Below, piece after piece: positions 1 through 8,655 of a stretch of 12,500 nucleotides of DNA (position 1 is the first letter of the stretch; every line of letters starts with the position of its first letter). The stretch is from Actinidia chinensis (Eukaryota; Streptophyta; Magnoliopsida; Ericales; Actinidiaceae). The translations under genes and the position numbers were made by a program. Location of the stretch: positions 11,196,034 to 11,208,533 of the forward strand of contig CM018891.1 of assembly GCA_009663005.1 (NCBI GenBank), given 5' to 3'. The notes beneath the pieces were generated by a model. It worked only from the letters and a program-made list of their open reading frames with translations, had not been told where the DNA came from and did not search any database.

Positions 1-300
1 AAATATCCACCACCTAACAAATGCATAAAACTCCAACCCCTGGAAAAATAGTCCACTCATACTTTAGGCTTTAGCTAAACAGCGGTAAATATGCATTGTA
101 GAAGAAGCAGATTCAGATGGGGGTTGTGGGGAGAGGGGAATTCTCTATTCGGACTTATGCATGTCTGTAATTAAATAATCTATTCCATGACATTTTCTAT
201 AAGCAATACATCTATTGATTCTACTCCAAAGCATGGAAACTCAAGTTCTGAACATTAAAGCTTCATTTGTTCTCTCAACTTTCTCCAGAGCCAAACACAG

Positions 301-1100
301 CCCAAAAAGTCAAAACCCCTTTGAAGGATTTAACCCCAATGGTTCAATTTCACTCCAATACCTCAATAAGGAAATCCCAAATCCTAATGGTTTGGATCTA
401 ACACCAATATATATATATATAGAGAGAGAGTTACTGGATTGGAGGGTGGTCCGGAACTCGCCCAAACACTCAAATTTGAAGGGTTTTAAGTCCAATAGAT
501 AAAAATTCAACAGTTAGTTTCTTCAAGCGTCCCATTTCTCGATAACGAACCTCAAATCCTAATATAGTTCAGATCCAACATGAATACGGAAACAAACAAT
601 CAAAACCCCTTGAAGGTTACTCCCGTTTCTCAACAACAAAATCCCAAATTCTAATGTTTCGATTCATCAAATAGGAGCCTGAGAGATGGAGACGACTGAG
701 ACTGACCGAGAGAGGAGAGAGAGAGAGAGAGAGTTACCGGATCCCCAAACAGTCAAAAGTTTTTTGAAGGGTTTTAAGCCCAACACATAAAAATTCAACT
801 AATATTCTTTCCCAGTTTACACCCATTTCTGATAAACCAAAAAAAAAAGCACGTAAATCCCAAACCGTAATGGTTTAAATCCAGCACAAATATGGAGAGA
901 GAGAGAGGGTGATTCTCGCCCAAACAGTCAAAAACCTTTGAAGGGTTTTAAGTCCACTGGACAATAACAAATTCAACTATCAAATTCGTTCGAGTTTACC
1001 CCCATTTATCAACAACAAAATCCCAAATCCTAATATAGTTTCGAATTTTTCGATCCAACAGAAACAGTGAAGATAGATAGATAAATAGATAGAGAGGGAG
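301..1100. repeat. degenerate tandem repeat array with GA microsatellites
   Basis: Five diverged copies of one unit can be aligned by eye. The first block (CCCAAACAGTCAAAA, then GAAGGGTTTTAAGTCCA) occurs at about 301-340, 459-499, 590-620, 743-785 and 917-960. A second block (AAATCCCAAATCCTAATGG) recurs at about 373, 549, 639, 855 and 1018. A third block is a GA-rich run followed by GTTAC[TC]GGAT or similar, at 421-440, 712-742 and 1081-1112, with a GA run alone at 895-908. Spacing is about 130-175 bp, so copies have gained and lost segments. Simple repeats inside include AT/GA at 405-430, GA at 710-733 and TAGA at 1070-1092. Short reading frames here are spurious. The array may lie in the first intron of a minus-strand gene whose exon edge is near 1109. 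Confidence 0.75.
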
Positions 1101-1108
1101 AGAGTTAC

Positions 1109-1225
1109 TTGATTGGAGAGTGGCGTGATAACGAGGGGCTTTGAGCTGGCGAGAGGGACGAGGGCGTATCGGCGAAGAGCTTTGGCGGATGAGATGCTGC
1201 TTCCAATCCCACATGGACTCTTCAT
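1109..1225 (-). CDS. possible 5' coding exon of an unrecognised plant gene (partial)
   Basis: I do not recognise this gene, and it may not be one. On the minus strand an ATG at 1225 opens 39 codons that end in phase 0 at a GTAACT donor-like site (intron from 1108). An in-frame stop lies about 15 codons upstream, so this ATG is the first possible start in the frame. The peptide begins MKSPCGIGSSISSAKALRRY, has no Asp or Glu, and is rich in Ser, Ala, Leu and Arg, which would suit an organelle-targeting presequence. The local sequence (about 1110-1500) is clearly more GC-rich than its surroundings, as expected for a 5' exon or promoter. Against it, an overlapping frame (first ATG at 1298) is also open, and the donor-like segment is itself part of the tandem repeat (a near copy at 429-450). 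Confidence 0.2.
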
Positions 1226-1516
1226 GGCCTTGTTGGCCTCTTGAGGGGAGAGAGGAGTGCTTCTCGGCCTCTAGGGATTCGATGTCCCTCTGATACATCA
1301 CCGACCTCGCGCTCACCGCCCACGAAAGCGTCCACCAGAAACATTGATTAACAGTGTGTGTTTGCGGCTCTCGTCGCCGCGATCATCGCCTTGCTTTTTC
1401 ATCGGCGGAGTGGTGTCGGTGGTCGTCCGTTCAGCAGTTGTAAACTTGTAATAGCGTGTTGTAAACTTGTTGTTTGCGGCTCTTGTCCGTTCAGCAACTC
1501 GTGGAAGAAAAAAGGG

Positions 1517-2060
1517 GGAACACACGTGTTTCAGAATCAGTCTTGAATAATATTAATATACTTTCCATATTGATTCACAAATCAAATTCAATTATATGAT
1601 TTTTGAAATTTCAGAATTAAATTAATTTATCAAAAAATTAAAATTAATTCAATTCAAACCTAAAAAAACGGATTCGGTTCTTGTTCTGAACTACTCAAAA
1701 TTGAATTTATCCAAATTCTATGGTACTTGAAATTTCAGAACCAAATTAATCCGTCCACCTTAAAATACTAGTTCTGTTCTGATTCCAAACCACGATTTTG
1801 ATAGATAAGTCTCATATTATATGATTTTTATATTACTTAACAAAATTAATTTTCACTCTATATCCAAAAATTAAACAAACAAATACAAAGAATATTATGA
1901 CATAAATATTAATATATAAAATTAATTATCAAAACATACGATCCGGTTGGTTTGGAATCGGAAGACGTGATGATCAAACCGTTCATGTTGAGTTTTGAAT
2001 CAACCAAATCACCCGGTTTGGATCAGATTTTTCGATTCTACTGAGGCTTTTGGAACACAC
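1517..2060. mobile_element. possible small non-autonomous insertion with 9-bp direct repeats
   Basis: GGAACACAC occurs at 1517-1525 and again at 2052-2060, bounding an AT-rich, non-coding segment of 526 bp. Inside, a stretch around TTGAAATTTCAGAA at 1604-1630 is repeated in diverged form at 1728-1756, about 124 bp apart, and CGGTT/GGTTTGGA motifs recur near 1942 and 2013. Direct repeats of 8-9 bp are the size of target duplications made by hAT and Mutator-like elements. I see no convincing terminal inverted repeats, so the duplication could be chance and the segment could be ordinary repetitive intergenic DNA. Confidence 0.25.
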
Positions 2061-2839
2061 CTAAAACAAAAGTGTTTTTATCATCAATTTTGAAGAAATT
2101 TTTTGAAAACATATTTAGTTGATGATTTTAGAAATTTATTTTTCTGATAAATTTTAAGAAATAATATATATATATATACATTATATATTAACAAAATCTA
2201 TCAAATTCTAAAAAAAACATTTTCCACTTAAATAAATAAATCTGCAAAATTATTTTGAATAGTTGAAACTGGATTCACGAAGCCTAATGCCCATTCTATG
2301 CTGTTAATATCAAAAAGAGTGTCAACCTTTGTGTGGTTCAGTTTCAGGGTCGGTTTTTCGTTTTTATATAATTTTCAAAACTTATTTTTATATTATTTTA
2401 AAAAATAGATCATTAAAAAGTGAAAAAATGTAGTTATCGTGTATACTCCAAAATATAATCACCCAATAGAGAGTGAACACGTGTATTGGAGTACCATAAG
2501 CATCAACAAGTGACCACACCATATCATTAATGCTTCAAGGAACAACGACGTTATGTAAGAGAAAAAATGGGAAAGAGACGAATTTAAGAATTTGACCTTG
2601 ATTTTACTTAAAATTGAGTTGTGTTATTTTGTAGTACTATTAATTTGATTCTTAATATTATTTATTTTTGTATCAGTATGGTTCTCAATGATTATTGTAT
2701 ATATTAATGCATGTAGGGGAGTGTGTAGTATCTATAATTTGTTTACCTATTATTATTATAAATCTTCAAAAGAAAAGAAATTTTTATGATTCCCGATTCG
2801 AGGATATGTCCGATTTATTACAATGCTAAATATGGATTA
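2061..2839. other. AT-rich intergenic DNA, no gene seen
   Basis: This stretch has no coding signal in either strand. It holds AT-rich low-complexity sequence, including a TA run near 2166-2178 followed by more TA-rich sequence to about 2190. It ends where sequence with LTR character begins. No RNA gene, regulatory site or transposon terminus could be supported. Confidence 0.6.
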
Positions 2840-3399
2840 TGATAGGGGGGAGAAAATATAAAATACACGACCCCATTAACACCTCCGCCCTATGAGATTG
2901 TGGTTGCCCACTAGGTTACTTTGACCATCTAGCCCTCAATCCTCCTCGCAGATCAAATAGAAACTCGGATCCTATGTTCGCAGTTCCACTACACCGAAAA
3001 TTGTGTCGGAGATCTCGCCTTACAATAAGACCATTCTCAATCCATATGATGGCAGGATGCTCTCACGTGGCCTCTCTGTGATATTTCCGGAATAACAGGG
3101 ATACACTTCCTGAATGGAGTGCCCGGCCATTCTCCAGATATCCTCACCCGGATCTTCTCTCTCTGCTTATATAAAGGCCACTCCCCCTTATACCAAAGGT
3201 ACAGAATTCCCAGTAGCATCTGCTATTGATTTTTGTTTCTCTTCGCCTTAGTCTGATCGCCCCGCGGAGGGGTTTGAGTGGCCTTGCAAGCCGATTACGT
3301 TTGTCAGTTGTGAAGGTCGCCCAGATGATATTGATGAGGTCTATCGCCTAGCCGAGGAGCAATTTGGACTGTGGTGCCCTCCAGATTTTTACCACAACA
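2840..3399 (+). repeat. probable 5' LTR
   Basis: The right end is well supported: ACCACAACA ends at 3399 and is followed after two bases by the primer binding site. A TATA box at 3167-3175 sits where a U3/R promoter would be expected. The left end is inferred: TGATAGGGGGG at 2840 gives the usual TG...CA termini and a length near 560 bp, but it was chosen without the 3' LTR or a target duplication to compare. The LTR is more GC-rich than the flank. It contains a CACGTG G-box-like hexamer at 3064-3069, whose role in this LTR is unknown. Short reading frames inside are not genes. Confidence 0.65.
3167..3175 (+). promoter_or_regulatory. TATA box of the LTR promoter
   Basis: TTATATAAA lies about 225 bp before the LTR end in a locally GC- and CT-rich context. 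This fits a Pol II core promoter, with RNA starting about 30 bp downstream in AGGTAC-type sequence near 3200. It is the only strong TATA motif in the LTR. The start site itself is not visible. Confidence 0.6.
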
Positions 3400-3401
3400 G
3401 T

Positions 3402-3424
3402 TTGGCGCCAGTCTGTTGGGAACG
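3402..3424 (+). other. primer binding site (tRNA-primed minus-strand start)
   Basis: The sequence TTGGCGCCAGTCTGTTGGGA starts two bases after the LTR end. Plant gypsy elements commonly use a PBS beginning TGGCGCC, which pairs with tRNAs ending in GGCGCCA. Compared with the form I remember for related plant elements (TGGCGCCGTCTGTGGGAACG), this copy has an extra A after TGGCGCC and an extra T after GTCTGT. The exact primer tRNA is not assigned. Confidence 0.75.
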
Positions 3425-3508
3425 AACGTTCTCAATTTTCTATGCACTTGCGCAGCCGTTATCTACTAGACCAAGTGCAACAGCTCTCCGGAAAATAGCG
3501 CTACTCAC

Positions 3509-4870
3509 ATGGCCTCTCGTCCAGGTTTAAGGAATTGGAAGGCTCACCGCGAGATACGGTATGGCCGAAAAGAGAGAATGCGAATCATGAATGAGAATAC
3601 CGCACGCCTTAGCAACTCCTAACTCGGAATCCCCACCTCCGGCAGCACCCCCCCAATCCCCGAAGTGGTGGGCGATCCCACCACTCTAATCGGTAGGTGA
3701 GGCCGTTCTCAAAACCTCAAGTACCGATCGAGCACAGAGGGGGAGGAAGGCCGATCACCACGTCCCCCTAGCGGCGAAAGAGGTCTTCTTCGGAATCTAG
3801 TGAAATTCCAGCAGTGGGAAGCGAGGAGACGGGGAGAGGAAGGAGCAGAGCAGAGGTAAAGCGAATCAGGGCCGGAACAAGTCCACAATCACAACCAGAT
3901 TAGAAGATCTAGATGTCCGACTCGACGCCATAACACCGGACGAATGCTCCGGTAACGGTGGACACTTGGGAAAACAGACCGAAGGGGAAGGGAAATAGAA
4001 AGGATATTGAGAGCTCGGGTTTTCTTCCAGATTCATTTACCCCACAGCTCGAAATCTATGGGGAAAGACAAATCCTAATGGACCACCTAGTCGTACAAAA
4101 GCCTGAGGTCGAGCCAGGCTGTTCGGACGAGATTAATGGTGCAAAGTCATTCTCTGCCACTTTGAATGATCAGCGAGTCGTAGTTCCAAAAGTGCCGCCT
4201 GAAACCATAGATTCATTTGGCGACCTTAGTCGACTGGGAGTCGCCAATTTCATGAGTTTGCAAAAATCGGTAGAAAAAAACGCTTCCCACCTCTTCCACC
4301 GTTCACCAGAAGGAAATCCCGGAGTCCTTGAAAGACTTCGTGAAACATTCAACCAAACTGTAGTAGAAGTCAAGGAAGCACCAAAGAAAAAGTAGTAATC
4401 ATGGAAATGTGGAAAGGACTCCGACTGGTCACGATTCGACTCCCTCTCCAAAAGGTTTCTGAAACTTGGTCTGCTCTCCAGAGCAAAAAGGCTGACAGTA
4501 AGAAGCGAAGCAGAAGAACTAGCTGAGGCAAATGAGGCAATGATAAAGAGGATCAATAAAGTGTTAAGGAGCCTGATACTAGGCGGATTTAATATAGATA
4601 AGGGAGAATTAAGAGACCTGACCGAGAATCAAAAAGGGGTGTCTTACGACGGCGTCCTCGTACTCCACCTCCCGACTAAATTTATTTTTACCGCCCCTCA
4701 ACGCTCCTGGGGGCCAAGGACTCTCGAAAATTAAACATGAAGATTTGTCAAATGGCCCGCGCAGATCAAACTGACCCTCAGAAGAGGAACCAAAACAATA
4801 TTGTGAGTTCCACCGAGACCACGGGCAACACACGGAGGCTGAGTTTCAATTGAAGGAGAAAGAGCCGGAT
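3509..4870 (+). pseudogene. gag: gag polyprotein remnant (capsid and zinc-binding region)
   Basis: Gag forms the virus-like particle that packages element RNA. The first plausible start is ATG 3509 in ACTCACATGGCC; it runs 37 basic codons to a TAA at 3620. A longer open stretch from about 3958 to 4395 holds the capsid-type (Retrotrans_gag) region: IDSFGDLSRLGVANFMS at 4207-4257, and NASHLF...RETFNQTVVEV over 4279-4371. The next part, EAEELAEANEAM, is open through 4734 in the same frame number but after intervening stops. A zinc-binding segment YCEFHRDHGQHTEAEF is at 4799-4846: Cys 4802 and His 4811, 4820 and 4829 are present, while the second cysteine expected near the end is missing. It is followed by a stop. 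Normal gag would be one open frame; this one is broken several times. Confidence 0.8.
3664..3685 (+). repeat. perfect 9-bp inverted repeat (hairpin) in the gag leader
   Basis: AGTGGTGGG, a CGAT loop and CCCACCACT form a perfect 9-bp stem with a 4-nt loop in the RNA sense. It lies about 265 nt after the 5' LTR, in the region where retroelements often carry packaging or dimerisation structures. In a copy this decayed a perfect stem is notable but may be chance, and no function is shown. Confidence 0.6.
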
Positions 4871-4949
4871 CTCGTAAAAGGGTTTATTTGAGGAAGTATA
4901 TTTGCTGCTCGCCTACCGCCTAATTCTCCAGAAAAAGATATGGCGACAA

Positions 4950-5590
4950 AAGACAGAAGGCGGGGGAATTCACACAGCGCACGGCGGGTTTGGATCGGGG
5001 GGCTGTTCGACCTCATCTAGGAAAAAGACAGGTGCCGAATTGCCAGAGACGGCCAGAAAGAAGAAAGAGAGAAAAAAGCTCTCGGCGTGTGTTGGCGACT
5101 ATCCACCAATCACCTTCGACACTGCTGAATTTGAGAGGTTACACCTACCCACGACGCGCTGTGGTGGGTTCTACCGTTATCGCCAATTTCAATGTCACCA
5201 AAGGATTTTTAATCGACACTGGGAGGCTCATTAGACATCTTATTCATCTCGGCGTTCGAAAGGATGAATGGGGCCGGGAGAAATTACACCCTTTTCGTAC
5301 CCTTCTGATCGGATTTGGAGGAAATTACCACCTCTTGGATGGTCACTGCCAATAACCCTGAGGCCCTGAACCACACCAACCACCGGGATGGCAAGATTTT
5401 TATGGGGGGTTATATTGCCCATCGCCTTATAATGCCTCTTAAGACGACCATTTTGGCTAAATCAAGGCAATCACTTTGGACCTATCACCTGAAATTGATT
5501 CCCCACCTCAACGGGAATATGCGATATAAAGGGCGATCAAAGAACGGCCAGAATGGGGCAATGTTCGGCCATGAAGTTTGAAACCTTCTC
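4950..5590 (+). pseudogene. retroviral-type aspartic protease remnant
   Basis: The protease would cleave the Gag-Pol polyprotein. A junction motif IHTAHGGFGSGG is at 4968-5003, and ITFDTAEFERLHLP at 5109-5150, in one frame. The sequence then shifts to another frame for VIANFNVTKGFLIDTG, whose catalytic Asp-Thr-Gly codons are at 5215-5223. The flap and C-terminal parts continue as LHPFRTLLIGFGG near 5285-5325. After another shift, TYHLKLI is found near 5480-5500, the segment that usually ends the protease region. The DTG triad is intact, but the Ser/Ala-rich sequence that normally follows it is changed to RLIR. At least two frameshifts separate the parts, so no protease can be made. Confidence 0.75.
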
Positions 5591-5749
5591 AATTCTGATC
5601 GTCCCATGCAATTCACAGATTGTGGGCGACGACATGGAATACTGATATAATATGTGAAACAACTTAAAGTGGACAGATCCCAGAGAAACCGAAAAACACC
5701 AAACCCCTTGAAGAATCACTCCAAGCTCCATACACCCCAATTACCCTGA

Positions 5750-6640
5750 TTCGCCATATCATTATCGAACAGAGCTAACCAATGAGCCTTGCAGGTTCTG
5801 CCCTAGTAAGCGGCGGGAAAAAGAACTTTGACGTAGTCCGGCTGGTTCTCACCTTCTATGTCCCGTGCCATAATCCGGAAGCGCCATGCCACAAGTTTGT
5901 TCACCAATCCTGAATACCCTCCAGTTCCGCCAAAAACGTAGAAAGGTTGTCCCTTACGCTAAAGTGCATTGAAGACGAAGTGACAAATTCATTAAAAAAG
6001 CCAACGTAGTCCCGAGAAATCCATTTTCCTGATTGCTCTCGCAATGTAGTAGTCGCGCCCCAAAAAGGAGGGAAGTATAGGGTGTGCGTAGACTTACCGA
6101 CCTTTAACAAGGTTTTCCTACAAGATAGTTTTTCATTACCCAAATTGATCTATAATCGCGCCACCTCTAAGCATGAGCTCCTTAGGGTTATGGAATGAAG
6201 TTTCGGGGATATCGCCAATCAAAATTTTACCCTCGCCGACGTTGAAAAAACTTCTTTATCACAGAGCGAGCTATATTGCTAAAAGTCAAGGGGGGGGTGG
6301 GGGGGGGGGGGGTGCCATTTGGTTTAAAGAACGCTGGGGCGCGTTCAAAGATTAGTTCATAAAATGTTCAAGCAACAATTGAAAAGACCATGTAAGTGTA
6401 CATAAATAATATACTAGTCAAGAGTCTCCTCTAAATCCGACCACAGCGCCCACCCCTAGAGAGCATTTGACATCCCTACGGCAGCACCGGATGATGTTGA
6501 ATCTTCTCCTAAGTTCATTTTGGAGTATCATTTGGAAATTTTTAAGATTTCTTTTCTGGTCACCACGCGTGGAATTTGAGGTAACCCTGATCAGATACAA
6601 ATACCGTGTCACATAAGCTCGCGCTAGAAATATCCGAGAG
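5750..6640 (+). pseudogene. reverse transcriptase remnant with altered active site
   Basis: RT copies element RNA into DNA. The clearest blocks are RVCVD...FNK at 6079-6111 running to KHELLRVM at about 6192 (frame ends at TGA 6196), VSGISPIKILP just after it in another frame, PFGLKNAG at 6315-6338, then VYINNILVKS at 6396-6425 and LRQHRMMLN at 6476-6502. The YxDD box, where two aspartates bind catalytic metal, reads Tyr-Ile-Asn-Asn (6399-6410); two G-to-A changes would explain it. The catalytic Asp of the first motif lies at a frameshift next to ATGGAATGAAG (6190-6200). A poly-G tract (6290-6312) replaces the sequence just before PFGLKN. The interval 5590-5950 is the RT N-terminal region, heavily stopped. 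Confidence 0.85.
6290..6312 (+). repeat. poly-G tract inside RT
   Basis: Eight G, one T and fourteen G run into GTGCCATTTGG. The tract lies in reverse transcriptase coding sequence just upstream of the PFGLKN motif. It could be a slippage expansion in the dead copy or an assembly or sequencing artefact; homopolymers of this length are error-prone. Confidence 0.9.
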
Positions 6641-6763
6641 GTACCGTAGCTTCTGACGAGGTGCCGCCCTCAACAGATTCGTCCTAATCTGCAGACAAGT
6701 GCCTCCCGTTCTTAGAATTCGAGAAAAAAGTCAGACCTTCCAAGGGAATGAAGGAATCCGAAA

Positions 6764-7130
6764 ATGCGTTCTTACATCTTAAGAATTAGCTCGGGTCGCC
6801 ACCTTACTCACGTCCATACCCGGCGAAGATCTTACTATATTTGTCTATCTCGGCCCGCAGCAGTGAGTGCCGTGTTACGAGAAGAAGATCGAGTCCAAAA
6901 ACTGGTATACTACGTAAGCAAAGTCCTGATGGGAGCCGCGACCAGATATCGAGGATGAAAAAGATCGCCTACGCCCTAGTTTGATGATCGCCGCCAGAAA
7001 ACTTCATCATTATTTTCAAGCCCATTCCCATTAAGTATTAATGATCAACCACTGAAAAATTTCCAACGCGACCCGCCACATTCGGGAAGACTCTCAAATG
7101 GTCCACTGACTGAGTGATTACACATTGAAC
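6764..7130 (+). pseudogene. first (ancestral, degenerate) RNase H / RT connection region
   Basis: AAVSAVLREEDRVQKLVYYV is followed by SKVLMGAATRY in a single frame at about 6860-6955; this is the conserved stretch of the gypsy RNase H that follows RT. FQAHPI (about 7016-7033) lies in a further frame. In Tat-like plant elements this original RNase H is degenerate and acts as a spacer or tether, while a second RNase H supplies the activity; that point is established for the group and applied here by inference. No catalytic residue set can be read. Confidence 0.65.
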
Positions 7131-7269
7131 ATAAGCCGAGGTTAGCAATAAAAGCTCAGGTCCTGTATGATTCATCGTCGAATCTACAATGAAGGCACAC
7201 CAGAACCGAAGTAGCCCCTCCGAAATGGAAACCCCCAAAGAACAAGCTCAGAAGAGGTCTCGCCCGCAA

Positions 7270-7660
7270 TAGTATCATTTGGGATGGTTCTTCCAACAGC
7301 ACGGGTGTGGTGCAGGACTCGTCATACAGGACCCATCAGGTGAGGCAAATAGAGTACGCCATAAGAATAGGTTTAAAGCCAACTAATTAATGAAGACTGA
7401 GATGACGCCTGCTCGCCGTGCTCAGAGTAGCGACGCAGTAGGAGCACGATCCTTGGATGTTTCGTGACTCGCAACTAGTGGTAAACCAAGTTCAAGGAGA
7501 CTACCTCGTCAAGGACGCAGGATGATGGCCTATTGGCGAGTTAAAGGCGCGTCCGCCAAAAAAATTAATACTTAAGAATGCGCCCAAATCCCACGGAAGA
7601 GATAAAAAGGCAGATGCCTTAGCTAATCTCGCCTCAACCTTTGAGTCTATTTAAGATCGA
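7270..7660 (+). pseudogene. second RNase H remnant
   Basis: RNase H removes the RNA strand after minus-strand synthesis. GWFFQQHGCGAGLVIQDPSG is at 7282-7341, resembling the first strand region of the RNase H acquired by Tat-type elements. RDSQLVVNQVQGDYLVKDA is at 7463-7519, with its Asp at 7466-7468, followed by a stop at 7523. DKKADALANLASTFESI is at 7601-7651, with an Asp at 7613-7615, then TAA. The first acidic residue expected before the HGCGAG segment is not visible. At least two frame changes and several stops separate the blocks. Confidence 0.75.
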
Positions 7661-7689
7661 TGCATACCTCTAGAATTATTAGCTCGCCG

Positions 7690-8615
7690 GAGTATTGAAG
7701 TTTGTAATTTAGTTCCTGTAGGTGGGAGAAAAAACCCGAACCGGTTTTGGATGGATGAAATTTTTATTATCTCCAGGAGGACACTGCCAAAGAACAAACC
7801 CAAGCTCGCGCGTGTCCAGTATTAGGTCGGCAAGATTTTGCGTCCTTCAGAGAAGAATTATACAAAAGATCTTTTTTGGGACCACTCTTGAAAGTCTCCG
7901 ACCAGAAGAAGGGGAATACGTCCTAAAAGAAAATACCAAGGTATCTGCGGAAAACAATTCGGGGCAAGGTCCTTGGACAAGAAAACAATTCGCCAGGGAG
8001 ATTTTGGCCGAGTTGGAACGAAGATCAGCTGCATATATAAGGAAATGCGACAAGTGTCAAAGGTTTGCCCCCGTTAGCCATTCCCCCACACCGGATGTGC
8101 ACGATGTCAGCCCTTTGCCTTTGCCCAAGGGGAATCGAAATATTGGGTCCCCTACCACGAGCTCCCATGCAAAAAAAATTCCTAATCGTCACCAAGAATA
8201 CTTCACTAAATGGATCGAAGCCCAGCCTCTAGCCAAAATTACCGAGAAGAATAATCGGCATTTTGTAGGATAAGTACCTCGTTTGAAGGATCGAATCCCT
8301 AAAGTTATCATCTCGACAACGCGAAGCAGTTCGACAACAACCGTGTTATTAAAACATTCTGCTCAGATCGCGCCATCTACCATTCATTCTCCTCGTAGGG
8401 CATCCTCAAGCGAATGGGCAAGTGGAAGAGTCCATGTACTATCTCAGGAATTTATAAGGCCTAGGTTAGAATGTCAAAAAACGAGTGGGCGAGGAGTTTT
8501 GCCAAGCATATTTTGGGCTTTCATACTACTAGTCGGATTCCTAGGGTGAAACTCCATACTCCATGCGTCTTGAACTGAATCGGTTCATACCAGTAGAAAT
8601 AGGATGATTTTTTTT

Positions 8616-8655
<40 letters not shown>

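Noticed and set aside
301..1100. CRISPR-like or satellite array
   Set aside because: Units differ in length and sequence, there are no uniform spacers, and the host is a plant; a decayed local tandem duplication fits better.
1358..1546. Plus-strand frame of 62 codons in the GC-rich patch
   Set aside because: No domain, no supported start context, and it is offset by equally open minus-strand frames; GC-rich DNA gives few stops in every frame.
3059..3518. Similar words CTCACGTGGCCTCTC (LTR) and CTCACATGGCCTCTC (gag start)
   Set aside because: Only about 15 bases match, and there is no further similarity on either side; treated as chance.
4170..4556. Minus-strand frame of 128 codons
   Set aside because: It is the shadow of the gag capsid region, which has clear family motifs on the plus strand.
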